The notes beneath the pieces are model-generated. The model was not told the DNA's origin. It saw only the letters and a program-made list of their open reading frames with translations, and did not search any database. 7,726 nt of DNA from Pirellulales bacterium (GTDB lineage: Bacteria > Planctomycetota > Planctomycetia > Pirellulales > Thermoguttaceae), in NCBI GenBank assembly GCA_030617125.1, contig JAUWWA010000071.1, positions 1-7,726 of the forward strand, read 5' to 3'. Numbering within the stretch: position 1 is the stretch's first letter; each line of letters starts with the position of its first letter. Shown piece after piece: positions 1-5,613 of this stretch. The translations under genes were made by a program, and so were the position numbers.

Positions 1-1
1 A

Positions 2-460
2 GAGGACGGCCGCCTGTTGCCTCATGCGGCCGTGACCGTGTCGCACGGCCATCTGTTTGTCGCCTCGCATTTCGACTTTCTGTTGAAGATCCTCAAGCCG
101 ATGGAGGAGCGCGAGACGCTCACGCGCAGCATCGACTACCGCCGGATCGACGCCGCGATCGAAGAACTGGAGATCGACCAGCGGTGCGCCAGGACGTTCT
201 CGCGCACCGACGAGGAGTTCCGGGCGACCTATGAGTTGTTGCGCAAGGGCAAGCTGCCCGAGGCCGAAACCATGGTCGCCCGGCTGCTGAACAACCTGCT
301 TGACTCCAGCGAGAGCGGCGGGGTGCGCCAGCCGGAGATCGACGGCAGCAAGATGCCGGACTACGACGTTGTCCGCCGCCATCTTGGCCCTGCCGGCGCA
401 ATCGTCACGAGCGAGAAAGACGGTTGGTTTCTCAAGGGCTTCATGCTCAAGAAGCAGTAG
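2..460 (+). CDS. C-terminal part of an unrecognised planctomycete-type protein (5' end outside window)
   Basis: The frame is open from the first complete codon at base 2 to a TAG at 458-460, so the visible 152 residues are the end of a longer protein. A TTG at 17 could be read as a start, but the frame continues upstream without a stop and that TTG has no ribosome-binding site, so I treat the gene as truncated by the window edge. The visible part is charged and probably helical in the middle, with alternating acidic and basic residues. It ends in a small compact segment (DYDVVRRHLGPAGAIV, then EKDGWFLKGF). I see no transmembrane segment or catalytic motif. The 'RRHLGPAG...DGWF' ending reminds me of the C-terminus of large secreted planctomycete proteins of unknown function, but this is a memory-level match. 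It converges on the downstream hydrolase gene with 9 nt between stops. Function unknown. Confidence 0.75.
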   Translation, partial: EDGRLLPHAAVTVSHGHLFVASHFDFLLKILKPMEERETLTRSIDYRRIDAAIEELEIDQRCARTFSRTDEEFRATYELLRKGKLPEAETMVARLLNNLLDSSESGGVRQPEIDGSKMPDYDVVRRHLGPAGAIVTSEKDGWFLKGFMLKKQ

Positions 461-469
461 CGAGCATGT

Positions 470-2893
470 TCACCCGTTTCGGCCGGTGGGCGTGTCGAAC
501 TTCGCCCAGAACGGATGCTGCCGATCGCCGCGCGTCCGCACGTCTTCGAGCAACGTGCGCAAGCTTGGCTGTACAAACGGCTCGCGGTTGTTGATACGGC
601 GTCCGTTGACGGTGATGTTGGCGCGCCGCTTGAAGTCGAGCATCGCCGGCGCGACCCAGACGGTCACGCGAGAGGCGCCGATACTGATGTACAACCCGTT
701 GTTGGCGGTAATCTTGGCCTTGACTTGGACCGCTTGAGTTCCTCGCGGCGGGGGCCAATCGGCCGGATCGACCATCGACCGGGGCGGAAGCCCTTCCAAC
801 TCCACCCACCAGAAATAGTTGTCCCACTGCCGCATCGTCGAGCAGGTGAATTTCTGCGGGAAGAAGTCGCGGCGAAACCGGCCCATCCAATCGTAAATCC
901 GAAGCACCTCGTCATAGAAGTGCTCATGGCCACGGCCAAGGTACTCGATCACCGTGCAATTATAGCCGCGTTTCAGATAGCGGTCCAGATCGCGGGCGTT
1001 CTTGATCATCTTGGCGCCGTCCAACTCGCCGCAGACAAAGTAGAATGGGACTAGTTTGGCGTTTTCCGAATAGCGGGCACAATAACGGTCGGCCTTGGCG
1101 ACGATCGTGATCACACCTGCCCAGAGATCGGGATGCGCCAATCCCAGATCCCACGCGGCGTCGCCACCCATGGAATGGCCCGTCAAGAATACCCGATCCG
1201 TGTCGATGGCGAATCGCCGACAGGCGTCCCGTAGGCTGTTGAGCACCGCGGCATGTTCCCGTGCGGAATAGCCGTAGTTCTGCTGATGTTCGCTGCCCCA
1301 CTTCGGGGCGATCACGACATAGCCGTGCCGGGTCGCCTGGCCGCGTCGCCAGCCGTCCTCGGTCCATGCCCCGGCCCACCAGTCGACCTGCTGCGTTGCC
1401 GTCGTGCCGGCGCCGTGCAGCGTGATGACGGTCGGATAGCGGCGAAAGGGGTCGTACTCAGGGGGAAGCTGGACCAGGTATCGCACCGGCGGCTCCTTGG
1501 GCAGCCCAGCCACCTCCAATTCGTAAAAACCGGGCCGTTGCGGCGAAACCGGGTCGCCGGGTTCCAAAGGCGGTTTCATGTGCGCCAACAACGTTGCCAC
1601 CAGCGACGGCGTCGCCCCCTCTTCTTTCCCCAAGTATTGCAGGATCCCCTCGCGGCGCCGCTTGATCGGCTCGCCGAGGTATTCTCGCACCAGGTCGCGA
1701 ACCTTGTAGAGCGAAAGCGCGACCGAGAGGTTCTCCGTGGCCGCATCGCTGCCCAGCAGCCAGCCGCTTATCGCCAGCGAGATCTTCTCGGCCGGCAGTA
1801 GTTCGTCGTCGTCGGCGTGTTGCCTGAAGGCGGCCATCCGCGGCAGCGTGTTGATGTTCAACTCCTTGGCGATTTCCTCGCGAATCGATCCAATCCGCTC
1901 TCGCGCGGCCGCGTCTTTCACTCTCGCCAGCAAGGCGTCGAACTGCTCGAAGAACTTCTCGGCCCGCGACTGGGCCGTATCGTACTCCCGAATCATCTCG
2001 CTGACGGCCTGGAGGATCTCGCCGGCGACGTTTTCCGAGGGAAACGTCTTGAGCTTCTCGAACATCAGCCGGTGTTGGCCCGCCTCGCGACGGAGCTTCA
2101 ACTCCGAGACCAACCGCTGTGCGCCCAATTGCCGCAACTGCCGAATCGAAGGGGCCAACTCCTGCTGGATCCCCGAGTGGTCCGAAAACGCCTCGACGAT
2201 CGCTTCCAACGTCTGGCGCGCCTCCTTGTATCGGTCGCTCTGCAAGTAGAAGCGCGCGATCTTCTTGCGATGCTCGATGTTCATCGGGTCGATCTGCTTC
2301 CACAGGATCTTGTGCAAGACGTCGTGCGGGATCGAGCTGGTTGCGATCCGCATGTCCCAGATGTGCGAAATCCCCTCGACCTTCGTCCATCTCGGCGTGA
2401 TCTGCGTGATGCCTTGGACGATGTCAACCGGGCCACGCGGTGTGTTGAACGTGAAGATGCGCCGGCCGAACTCGTCGAACGGCTTGATCCGTATTATGGG
2501 GCCGACACTACTTACCCGCCGGCCCGAGCGAAGCACCCGCTGGTGAACGTGAAACGTCTCCTCGATCATCTGGGCGACGTTCGCCTGCCGGATCTCCTGG
2601 ATCTGACGCGTCGAGACGAACGTTCGGCGCAGGTCGTCATCCAACAGGAGGATCAACCGCAAAGGACCAACGCCATCGGGGTCCGGCGCCCGGAGTTGAT
2701 CGGCCAGACTGGCGATTTTCGCCAGGTTCCCGTTCAGAATTCGGCCGTCTTTCAAGAGCACCTCGGCGGCCGACACGCGAGAGGTTGGCCAGAACCATGC
2801 GGCCGCACACAACGCGGCGACAGCCAGAATGCACGCAACACGCTTCTTTCCTCTGCCCTCTTTCCTCTGCCCTCTATCCTCTGTCCTGCTCAT
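470..2893 (-). CDS. Exported alpha/beta-hydrolase (esterase/peptidase-like) with long N-terminal region
   Basis: Predicted 807-residue exported protein. Residues 1-42 form a signal peptide: a basic n-region ending KKR, a hydrophobic core VACILAVAALCAAAWF, and a likely signal peptidase I site VSA|AE. Residues of about 43-400 are a non-catalytic region with beta-rich segments followed by charged helices (many RxxxE patterns). The alpha/beta-hydrolase domain follows: oxyanion-type HGAG at 493-496, nucleophile elbow GHSMGG with Ser574, probable acid Asp625 (CGELD) and His656 (GRGHEHF). About 120 residues beyond it look like a beta-rich tail. Known family behaviour (dienelactone hydrolase, PHB depolymerase or prolyl-oligopeptidase-like folds) suggests ester or peptide hydrolysis outside the cytoplasm; the substrate is not visible. 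Three ATGs are possible (2983, 2938, 2893). I chose 2893 because it gives a normal-length signal peptide and because the candidate promoter (2937-2964) would start transcription downstream of 2938. The n-region is encoded by a heptamer repeat, which is odd. Confidence 0.85.
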   Translation of the reverse strand: MSRTEDRGQRKEGRGKKRVACILAVAALCAAAWFWPTSRVSAAEVLLKDGRILNGNLAKIASLADQLRAPDPDGVGPLRLILLLDDDLRRTFVSTRQIQEIRQANVAQMIEETFHVHQRVLRSGRRVSSVGPIIRIKPFDEFGRRIFTFNTPRGPVDIVQGITQITPRWTKVEGISHIWDMRIATSSIPHDVLHKILWKQIDPMNIEHRKKIARFYLQSDRYKEARQTLEAIVEAFSDHSGIQQELAPSIRQLRQLGAQRLVSELKLRREAGQHRLMFEKLKTFPSENVAGEILQAVSEMIREYDTAQSRAEKFFEQFDALLARVKDAAARERIGSIREEIAKELNINTLPRMAAFRQHADDDELLPAEKISLAISGWLLGSDAATENLSVALSLYKVRDLVREYLGEPIKRRREGILQYLGKEEGATPSLVATLLAHMKPPLEPGDPVSPQRPGFYELEVAGLPKEPPVRYLVQLPPEYDPFRRYPTVITLHGAGTTATQQVDWWAGAWTEDGWRRGQATRHGYVVIAPKWGSEHQQNYGYSAREHAAVLNSLRDACRRFAIDTDRVFLTGHSMGGDAAWDLGLAHPDLWAGVITIVAKADRYCARYSENAKLVPFYFVCGELDGAKMIKNARDLDRYLKRGYNCTVIEYLGRGHEHFYDEVLRIYDWMGRFRRDFFPQKFTCSTMRQWDNYFWWVELEGLPPRSMVDPADWPPPRGTQAVQVKAKITANNGLYISIGASRVTVWVAPAMLDFKRRANITVNGRRINNREPFVQPSLRTLLEDVRTRGDRQHPFWAKFDTPTGRNG
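2846..2887. repeat. Six-unit heptamer repeat (CTNYCCT) inside the hydrolase 5' coding end
   Basis: Six consecutive 7-nt units on the plus strand: CTTTCCT, CTGCCCT, CTTTCCT, CTGCCCT, CTATCCT, CTGTCCT. The consensus is CTNYCCT, and the first four units form a perfect 14-nt direct duplication. On the coding (minus) strand the tract is purine-rich and encodes residues of about 3-16 of the hydrolase precursor (RTEDRGQRKEGRGK), just before its signal-peptide core. Because 7 is not a multiple of 3, only gains or losses of three units keep the frame. The tract shares the 14-mer CCTCTGCCCTCTAT with the tract at 4251-4307. Confidence 0.9.
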
Positions 2894-2936
2894 AGTGGCC
2901 TGCTTCCGATCGGACGGCCCCTTGCCGTCTAACTTC

Positions 2937-2964
2937 ATTGTGTACCGTCTCGCCACCAAGTCAA
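2937..2964 (-). promoter_or_regulatory. Candidate sigma70-type promoter for the hydrolase gene
   Basis: Read on the minus strand, a TTGACT box (2964-2959, 5 of 6 matches to TTGACA) is followed after 16 nt by CACAAT (2942-2937, 4 of 6 matches to TATAAT). Transcription would begin near 2930, giving a leader of about 37 nt before the ATG at 2893 and excluding the ATG at 2938. The match is moderate and based only on consensus comparison. Confidence 0.4.
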
Positions 2965-2976
2965 GCTGCGGCCTCC

Positions 2977-3006
2977 TTGACAACGACCCTGACGGTTCGC
3001 GAAAAT
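2977..3006 (+). promoter_or_regulatory. Candidate sigma70-type promoter for the small membrane protein
   Basis: A perfect TTGACA box lies at 2977-2982, followed after 18 nt by GAAAAT at 3001-3006 (4 of 6 matches to TATAAT). The start of transcription would fall near 3013, a few bases before the AGGAGG ribosome-binding site, so the leader would be very short. Its -35 box forms an inverted repeat with the -35 box of the divergent promoter (GTCAAG 2960-2965, CTTGAC 2976-2981). Confidence 0.5.
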
Positions 3007-3015
3007 AGTGACACT

Positions 3016-3021
3016 AGGAGG
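3016..3021 (+). promoter_or_regulatory. Strong Shine-Dalgarno site that fixes the start at 3028
   Basis: AGGAGG ends 6 nt before ATG 3028-3030. This is the clearest ribosome-binding site in the window. It shows that the small membrane protein starts at 3028 and not at an upstream codon of the same open frame, which runs back to 2938. Confidence 0.8.
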
Positions 3022-3027
3022 ACTTCG

Positions 3028-3270
3028 ATGAATCAGCGATTGGTCCCACGCGGGGTTACACTGCTGCTGCTCGCCGGGATGGTGATCTTGCCGATCGCCG
3101 CGGGCGTTGTGCTGGCCGTTTCGGCACTGCTGGTGGCGATGGGTGACTCTGCCGGGGGGGTGGTCCTCAAGTACCTTGCGCTCGGATGCGGAATCCTCTG
3201 GGTCGTCGATCTGGCTGCACTGGTTCTGGTCCAGGGCCTCCACGGCCTCAGCGACCACGACGAACCGTGA
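3028..3270 (+). CDS. Small two-helix inner-membrane protein, function unknown
   Basis: An 80-residue protein starting MNQRLVPRGVTLLLL. Two hydrophobic stretches are visible: about residues 9-37 and about 45-69, joined by a short loop with MGDSAGG. The tail is acidic and short (HDEP). With a positively charged N-terminus (R4, R8), a hairpin with both ends in the cytoplasm is the simplest topology. There is no cysteine pair, heme ligand pattern or other motif that gives a function. I recall similar short proteins in planctomycete genomes annotated as hypothetical. The start is supported by AGGAGG 6 nt upstream. Its stop codon lies inside a short 7-nt-periodic tract. The next gene on the same strand starts 118 nt downstream, so co-transcription is possible but not shown. 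Confidence 0.8.
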   Translation: MNQRLVPRGVTLLLLAGMVILPIAAGVVLAVSALLVAMGDSAGGVVLKYLALGCGILWVVDLAALVLVQGLHGLSDHDEP

Positions 3271-3287
3271 ACCTCGAACCCTCCTCC
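3260..3287. repeat. Short heptamer tract (NNGAACC) overlapping a stop codon
   Basis: Three 7-nt units, ACGAACC, GTGAACC and TCGAACC, followed by CTCCTCC. All end in CC and the first three share GAACC. The TGA stop of the small membrane protein (3268-3270) lies inside the second unit. It is only three to four units long, so this is the weakest of the four tracts, but the period and the CC position match the others. Confidence 0.5.
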
Positions 3288-3323
3288 GGGTTTGCCCGGT
3301 TCTGGCCGCTGCGCCGCTGCCGT

Positions 3324-3331
3324 GCTAGTCT
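3324..3331 (+). promoter_or_regulatory. Possible -10 element upstream of the zinc-ribbon gene
   Basis: The gap 3271-3388 contains TGCTAGTCT (about 3323-3331), which resembles an extended -10 box (TG, one base, TAGTCT). No well-spaced -35 box is visible: the nearest TTG-like boxes are 20 or 28 nt upstream. An AGGAG at 3338-3342 is too far from either start codon to be a good ribosome-binding site. Weak evidence. Confidence 0.2.
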
Positions 3332-3388
3332 GGAAGTAGGAGACGTCCGGACCCCTTGCCGACCTTCGAGCCCACTCGATCACGCACG

Positions 3389-4189
3389 ATGGCGATTCGA
3401 TTCCGCTGCCAACACTGCAACCAGTTGCTGGGGATTGCCACCCGGAAGGCCGGCAGTGAAATCCGATGCCCGAAATGCGGCATTCCACAGATCGTGCCGA
3501 GCGAAGAGGCGGCGGCCGCGGCCATGGCGATGAGCCGGTTCGCCAAAACGCCGATACTCGGCGAGAACCACTCCGAGTTAATGATATGCGACGACAAACC
3601 ACGGCGGGGCTACTACGTGCAAGGACTGCTGCTGCTGGTTCTTGCTGCGGTGGCGTTCGGCGCCGGATACTTCGTCGGCCGTGGCGACGCGACGTTGCGG
3701 AAGCAGATCGAGCAAGAGGAATTGGCCAAACAGCGCGTCCTGATCGAGGGCAAGCTGGTCTACGACCTCGGCACGGGTCGGATTGCCGGCGATAACAATG
3801 CGGTGGTCATCGCGTTGCCCGAAGGGAAGCTGCCCGGAACAACGCTCTCGATCTGGGGCATCCGGCCGCAGGATCTCCCACCATCGGATACTCAGAAAAG
3901 CGTCCGCATGATCCGCGAGTTTGGCGGCGCGTACGCCCGGGCGAACGCCGAGGGGGATTTTTCTATGGTGGTTCCCCAGCAGGGCAAGTACCGCCTGCTG
4001 CTGATTTCCAACCACGCCACTCGGCCCAAAGGGGTCGAAATCGACGAAATCGACCTGGTCGAGATGGGCAAGTACTTCACGCTGGCCGATCACCTCATCA
4101 ATCACTTCAAGTACAGGTGGATGCTCAAGGAGATCGACATCGGCACCGAGGAGATCGGAGAGAACTTCGGCCGCGACGCAAAGGAGTAG
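3389..4189 (+). CDS. Zinc-ribbon, single-pass membrane protein with a C-terminal beta-sandwich-like domain
   Basis: A 266-residue protein. Residues 7-30 form a zinc ribbon with two CxxC knuckles (C7-C10 and C27-C30, 16 residues apart) that is expected to bind one zinc ion. An alanine-rich linker is followed by one transmembrane helix at about 76-97 (VQGLLLLVLAAVAFGAGYFV). The remainder (about 98-266) starts with a charged helix rich in Q, E and K. A region follows that resembles a carboxypeptidase-regulatory or transthyretin-like beta-sandwich: 'IEGKLVYDLGTGR' and later 'ARANAEGDFSMVVPQQGKYRLLL', the usual pattern of a G-D-F turn followed by a Y-R-L strand. The likely topology is ribbon inside, sandwich outside. 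I chose ATG 3389 because the ribbon begins straight after it (MAIRFRC); an in-frame TTG at 3356 would add 11 residues without obvious purpose. The role is unknown; anchoring or sensing at the membrane is only inference. Confidence 0.8.
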   Translation: MAIRFRCQHCNQLLGIATRKAGSEIRCPKCGIPQIVPSEEAAAAAMAMSRFAKTPILGENHSELMICDDKPRRGYYVQGLLLLVLAAVAFGAGYFVGRGDATLRKQIEQEELAKQRVLIEGKLVYDLGTGRIAGDNNAVVIALPEGKLPGTTLSIWGIRPQDLPPSDTQKSVRMIREFGGAYARANAEGDFSMVVPQQGKYRLLLISNHATRPKGVEIDEIDLVEMGKYFTLADHLINHFKYRWMLKEIDIGTEEIGENFGRDAKE

Positions 4190-4192
4190 GGG

Positions 4193-4227
4193 GAAGGATG
4201 AAGGATGAAGGAGGAAGGATGAATGCC
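4193..4227. repeat. Heptamer repeat GAAGGAT (TTCATCC on the minus strand) just after a stop codon
   Basis: Units GAAGGAT, GAAGGAT, GAAGGAG, GAAGGAT, then a decayed GAATGCC. The tract begins 3 nt after the TAG of the zinc-ribbon gene. Read on the minus strand it is TTCATCC-like, with CC at the same place in the unit as the other tracts, but on the opposite strand to the tract at 4251-4307. It yields spurious minus-strand peptide such as SFLLHPSSF, a pattern I recall from doubtful planctomycete ORFs. Confidence 0.85.
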
Positions 4228-4250
4228 TGATGCACACCGGCCCATGTCTT

Positions 4251-4307
4251 CTGTCCACTATCCACATATCCGCTATCCACCACCCGCTGCCCTCTGCCCT
4301 CTATTGC
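4251..4307. repeat. Mixed heptamer tract (CTGTCCA/CTATCCA, then CTGCCCT)
   Basis: On the plus strand: CTGTCCA (4251-4257) and CTATCCA (4258-4264), then CATATCC and a further CTATCCA offset by one base. After a short break come two perfect CTGCCCT units (4287-4300) and a decayed CTATTGC. Two unit types are therefore joined in one tract. The CTGCCCT part matches the tract in the hydrolase 5' end over 14 nt. Confidence 0.8.
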
Positions 4308-4483
4308 TGAAACCATGTTTCACGCGGTCCGAGATTCGCGTCGAGCGCGCCACAGGGTGCGTACTCCAGCCAGAAAGCCGTGATCCGCTGGAAGCAGTGC
4401 TTCGCGATCTCGATACTCGGTGGCAGGCGTCCATGGGTTGTCGCATCAGGTTGTCCGGCTGGTGTAGCCCATTCTTGAGAAGG
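4308..4483. other. Convergent intergenic stretch with no supported gene
   Basis: This stretch lies between the last heptamer units and the stop codon of the URO-D-like gene. I see no RNA gene, no strong hairpin with a T-run and no start with a ribosome-binding site. In the frame that continues past the URO-D-like TGA, the minus strand is open for 60 codons up to a TAG at 4303-4301 (about PSQEWATPAG... ending ETWFQQ). It has no start codon of its own and I recognise nothing in it; it may be chance in GC-rich DNA or a decayed fragment. Confidence 0.5.
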
Positions 4484-5572
4484 TCACGCCCGATACTGGC
4501 GAACCTTTTCCATGCAACGGTTCGCCGCCTCGGCGTCGGGCACGTCTTCAACCTTGTAAAGAATGCCGCCGCGTAGCTCGTGGCGATCGAGTTTCTCCGC
4601 GAAGGTCGCGAAGTCGACGAGAACGACGAGCGGCACGTCGCCGGCCCGCTTGCGCAGTTCCTTTACGATGTCGATCGCCAAGGGAAAGCCTCTGTCGTCA
4701 CCCATCAAGATCGCCTTCACTCCCGCAAGCGAGCAGGCCGTCTCGAGCAGGTGCCGGCCGTTGCCGTGGATGTGGAGTACGCCGCCGTCGTACCAGCCGA
4801 GGATCCGCTCGACCGGCTCGCGTCCCCAGCGTTGGAAATCGTCGACCGAGGTCATGTGGAACGGATCGATGCTTTCGGAGACGATGCGACCCGGCAGCCA
4901 GCTCGCCATGTTGCTGCACGTACCGCCGGCCACCAGCGGAACCTTCTCGAAGAAGGTATCCTGCACCATCGCGTTCACTCCGAACGCGAAATCGATCGCC
5001 CTGCTAACCATTTCGGAATGGGTGTGAAGACTGAGGTACGTCGCGGTCGCCCCGAGCAACTCGAACACGAAGTTCAAGCCGTCGATCAGGATGAAGTGGC
5101 TGATGCCGAATTTGCCTGCGGCTCGGTCTACGTAGAGATCCAGTTGGCGCACGTAACGCCTGAACCAGGGATGGCCCCGATCGACCCGCAGCGAGTCGAA
5201 TGGCAACCAGTCCGTCCACATCGGCACGACCATCGACGAGACCCAGCCAGTGTTCGTATTGCATTGAAAGCGCACCTCGCCTCCGACGAGTCCTCCATAG
5301 AGTCCCTGGTCCATCTCGCTTAAGTAGGCTGCGGGGATGGCGTCGTCCTCAACCGCCGCCGACTCGGCCAACAAGCGATCCCAAAACTCAATCCGCTCGT
5401 CAAGGTGGGGATCAGCGCACTGGCCGCTACGATGTTCTTGGCGGAACCGTTTGAGCGTTTCGCCGGACACGTTCATTCGGGCGAAGATTCGATCGCTTGC
5501 GCGGCGCTCGTATAGCGATCGAAGCCGTTGCACGATTGCCTCGGCATGAGGTTTGTAGGCTAATACTTCCAT
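4484..5572 (-). CDS. Uroporphyrinogen-decarboxylase-superfamily protein (not HemE; methyltransferase-like)
   Basis: A 362-residue protein with the general layout of the URO-D superfamily TIM barrel (PF01208). This includes 'VPMWTDWLPFDSLRVD' at about 116-131, the 'HFILIDGLNFVFELLGATATYLSL' region, a strand-loop segment 'GGVLHIHGN' (H267-N271), 'KAILMGDDRG' and a C-terminal 'DVPDAEAANRCMEKVRQYRA'. The RQAGR-type N-terminal motif of true HemE is absent, so heme synthesis is unlikely. In the methyltransferase branch (MtaA, MtbA, CmuA) the loop reads H-x-C and binds zinc; here it reads H-I-H. The substrate is unknown. The ATG at 5572 is the first start in this frame after the holA stop region. 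A GAGGGG at 5589-5584 lies 11 nt upstream as a weak ribosome-binding site. The gene follows holA by 41 nt on the same strand and is probably co-transcribed with it. Confidence 0.65.
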   Translation of the reverse strand: MEVLAYKPHAEAIVQRLRSLYERRASDRIFARMNVSGETLKRFRQEHRSGQCADPHLDERIEFWDRLLAESAAVEDDAIPAAYLSEMDQGLYGGLVGGEVRFQCNTNTGWVSSMVVPMWTDWLPFDSLRVDRGHPWFRRYVRQLDLYVDRAAGKFGISHFILIDGLNFVFELLGATATYLSLHTHSEMVSRAIDFAFGVNAMVQDTFFEKVPLVAGGTCSNMASWLPGRIVSESIDPFHMTSVDDFQRWGREPVERILGWYDGGVLHIHGNGRHLLETACSLAGVKAILMGDDRGFPLAIDIVKELRKRAGDVPLVVLVDFATFAEKLDRHELRGGILYKVEDVPDAEAANRCMEKVRQYRA

Positions 5573-5583
5573 CGTGACGTTGT

Positions 5584-5589
5584 CCCCTC
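5584..5589 (-). promoter_or_regulatory. Weak Shine-Dalgarno-like site for the URO-D-like gene
   Basis: GAGGGG on the minus strand, 11 nt before ATG 5572. The spacing is longer than ideal, but it is the only purine-rich site in the 41-nt gap after holA, and it supports this start over an extension into holA. Confidence 0.4.
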
Positions 5590-5613
5590 TCAGATCATAA
5601 ACAGTGCGTGCCG

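Noticed and set aside
1817..2932. A 371-codon plus-strand open frame antisense to the hydrolase
   Set aside because: Its composition (R, L, D, Q runs) is that of a GC-rich shadow frame, and the minus-strand frame has a signal peptide and catalytic triad.
3286..3299. Hairpin CCGGG, TTTG, CCCGG as a terminator after the small membrane protein
   Set aside because: The stem has only 5 bp and is followed by TTCTGG rather than a T-run; such short GC stems are common by chance here.
3578..4267. A 229-codon minus-strand open frame over the zinc-ribbon gene
   Set aside because: It starts within repeat sequence (SFLLHPSSF-like peptide) and lies antisense to a gene with clear zinc-ribbon and membrane features.
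2846..4307. CRISPR-like interpretation of the repeats
   Set aside because: Units are 7 nt and directly adjacent, with no spacers of 25-40 nt and no cas genes.
4484..5572. Calling the URO-D-like gene hemE
   Set aside because: The N-terminal arginine motif of HemE (RQAGR type) is missing and the loop motif is closer to the methyltransferase branch.
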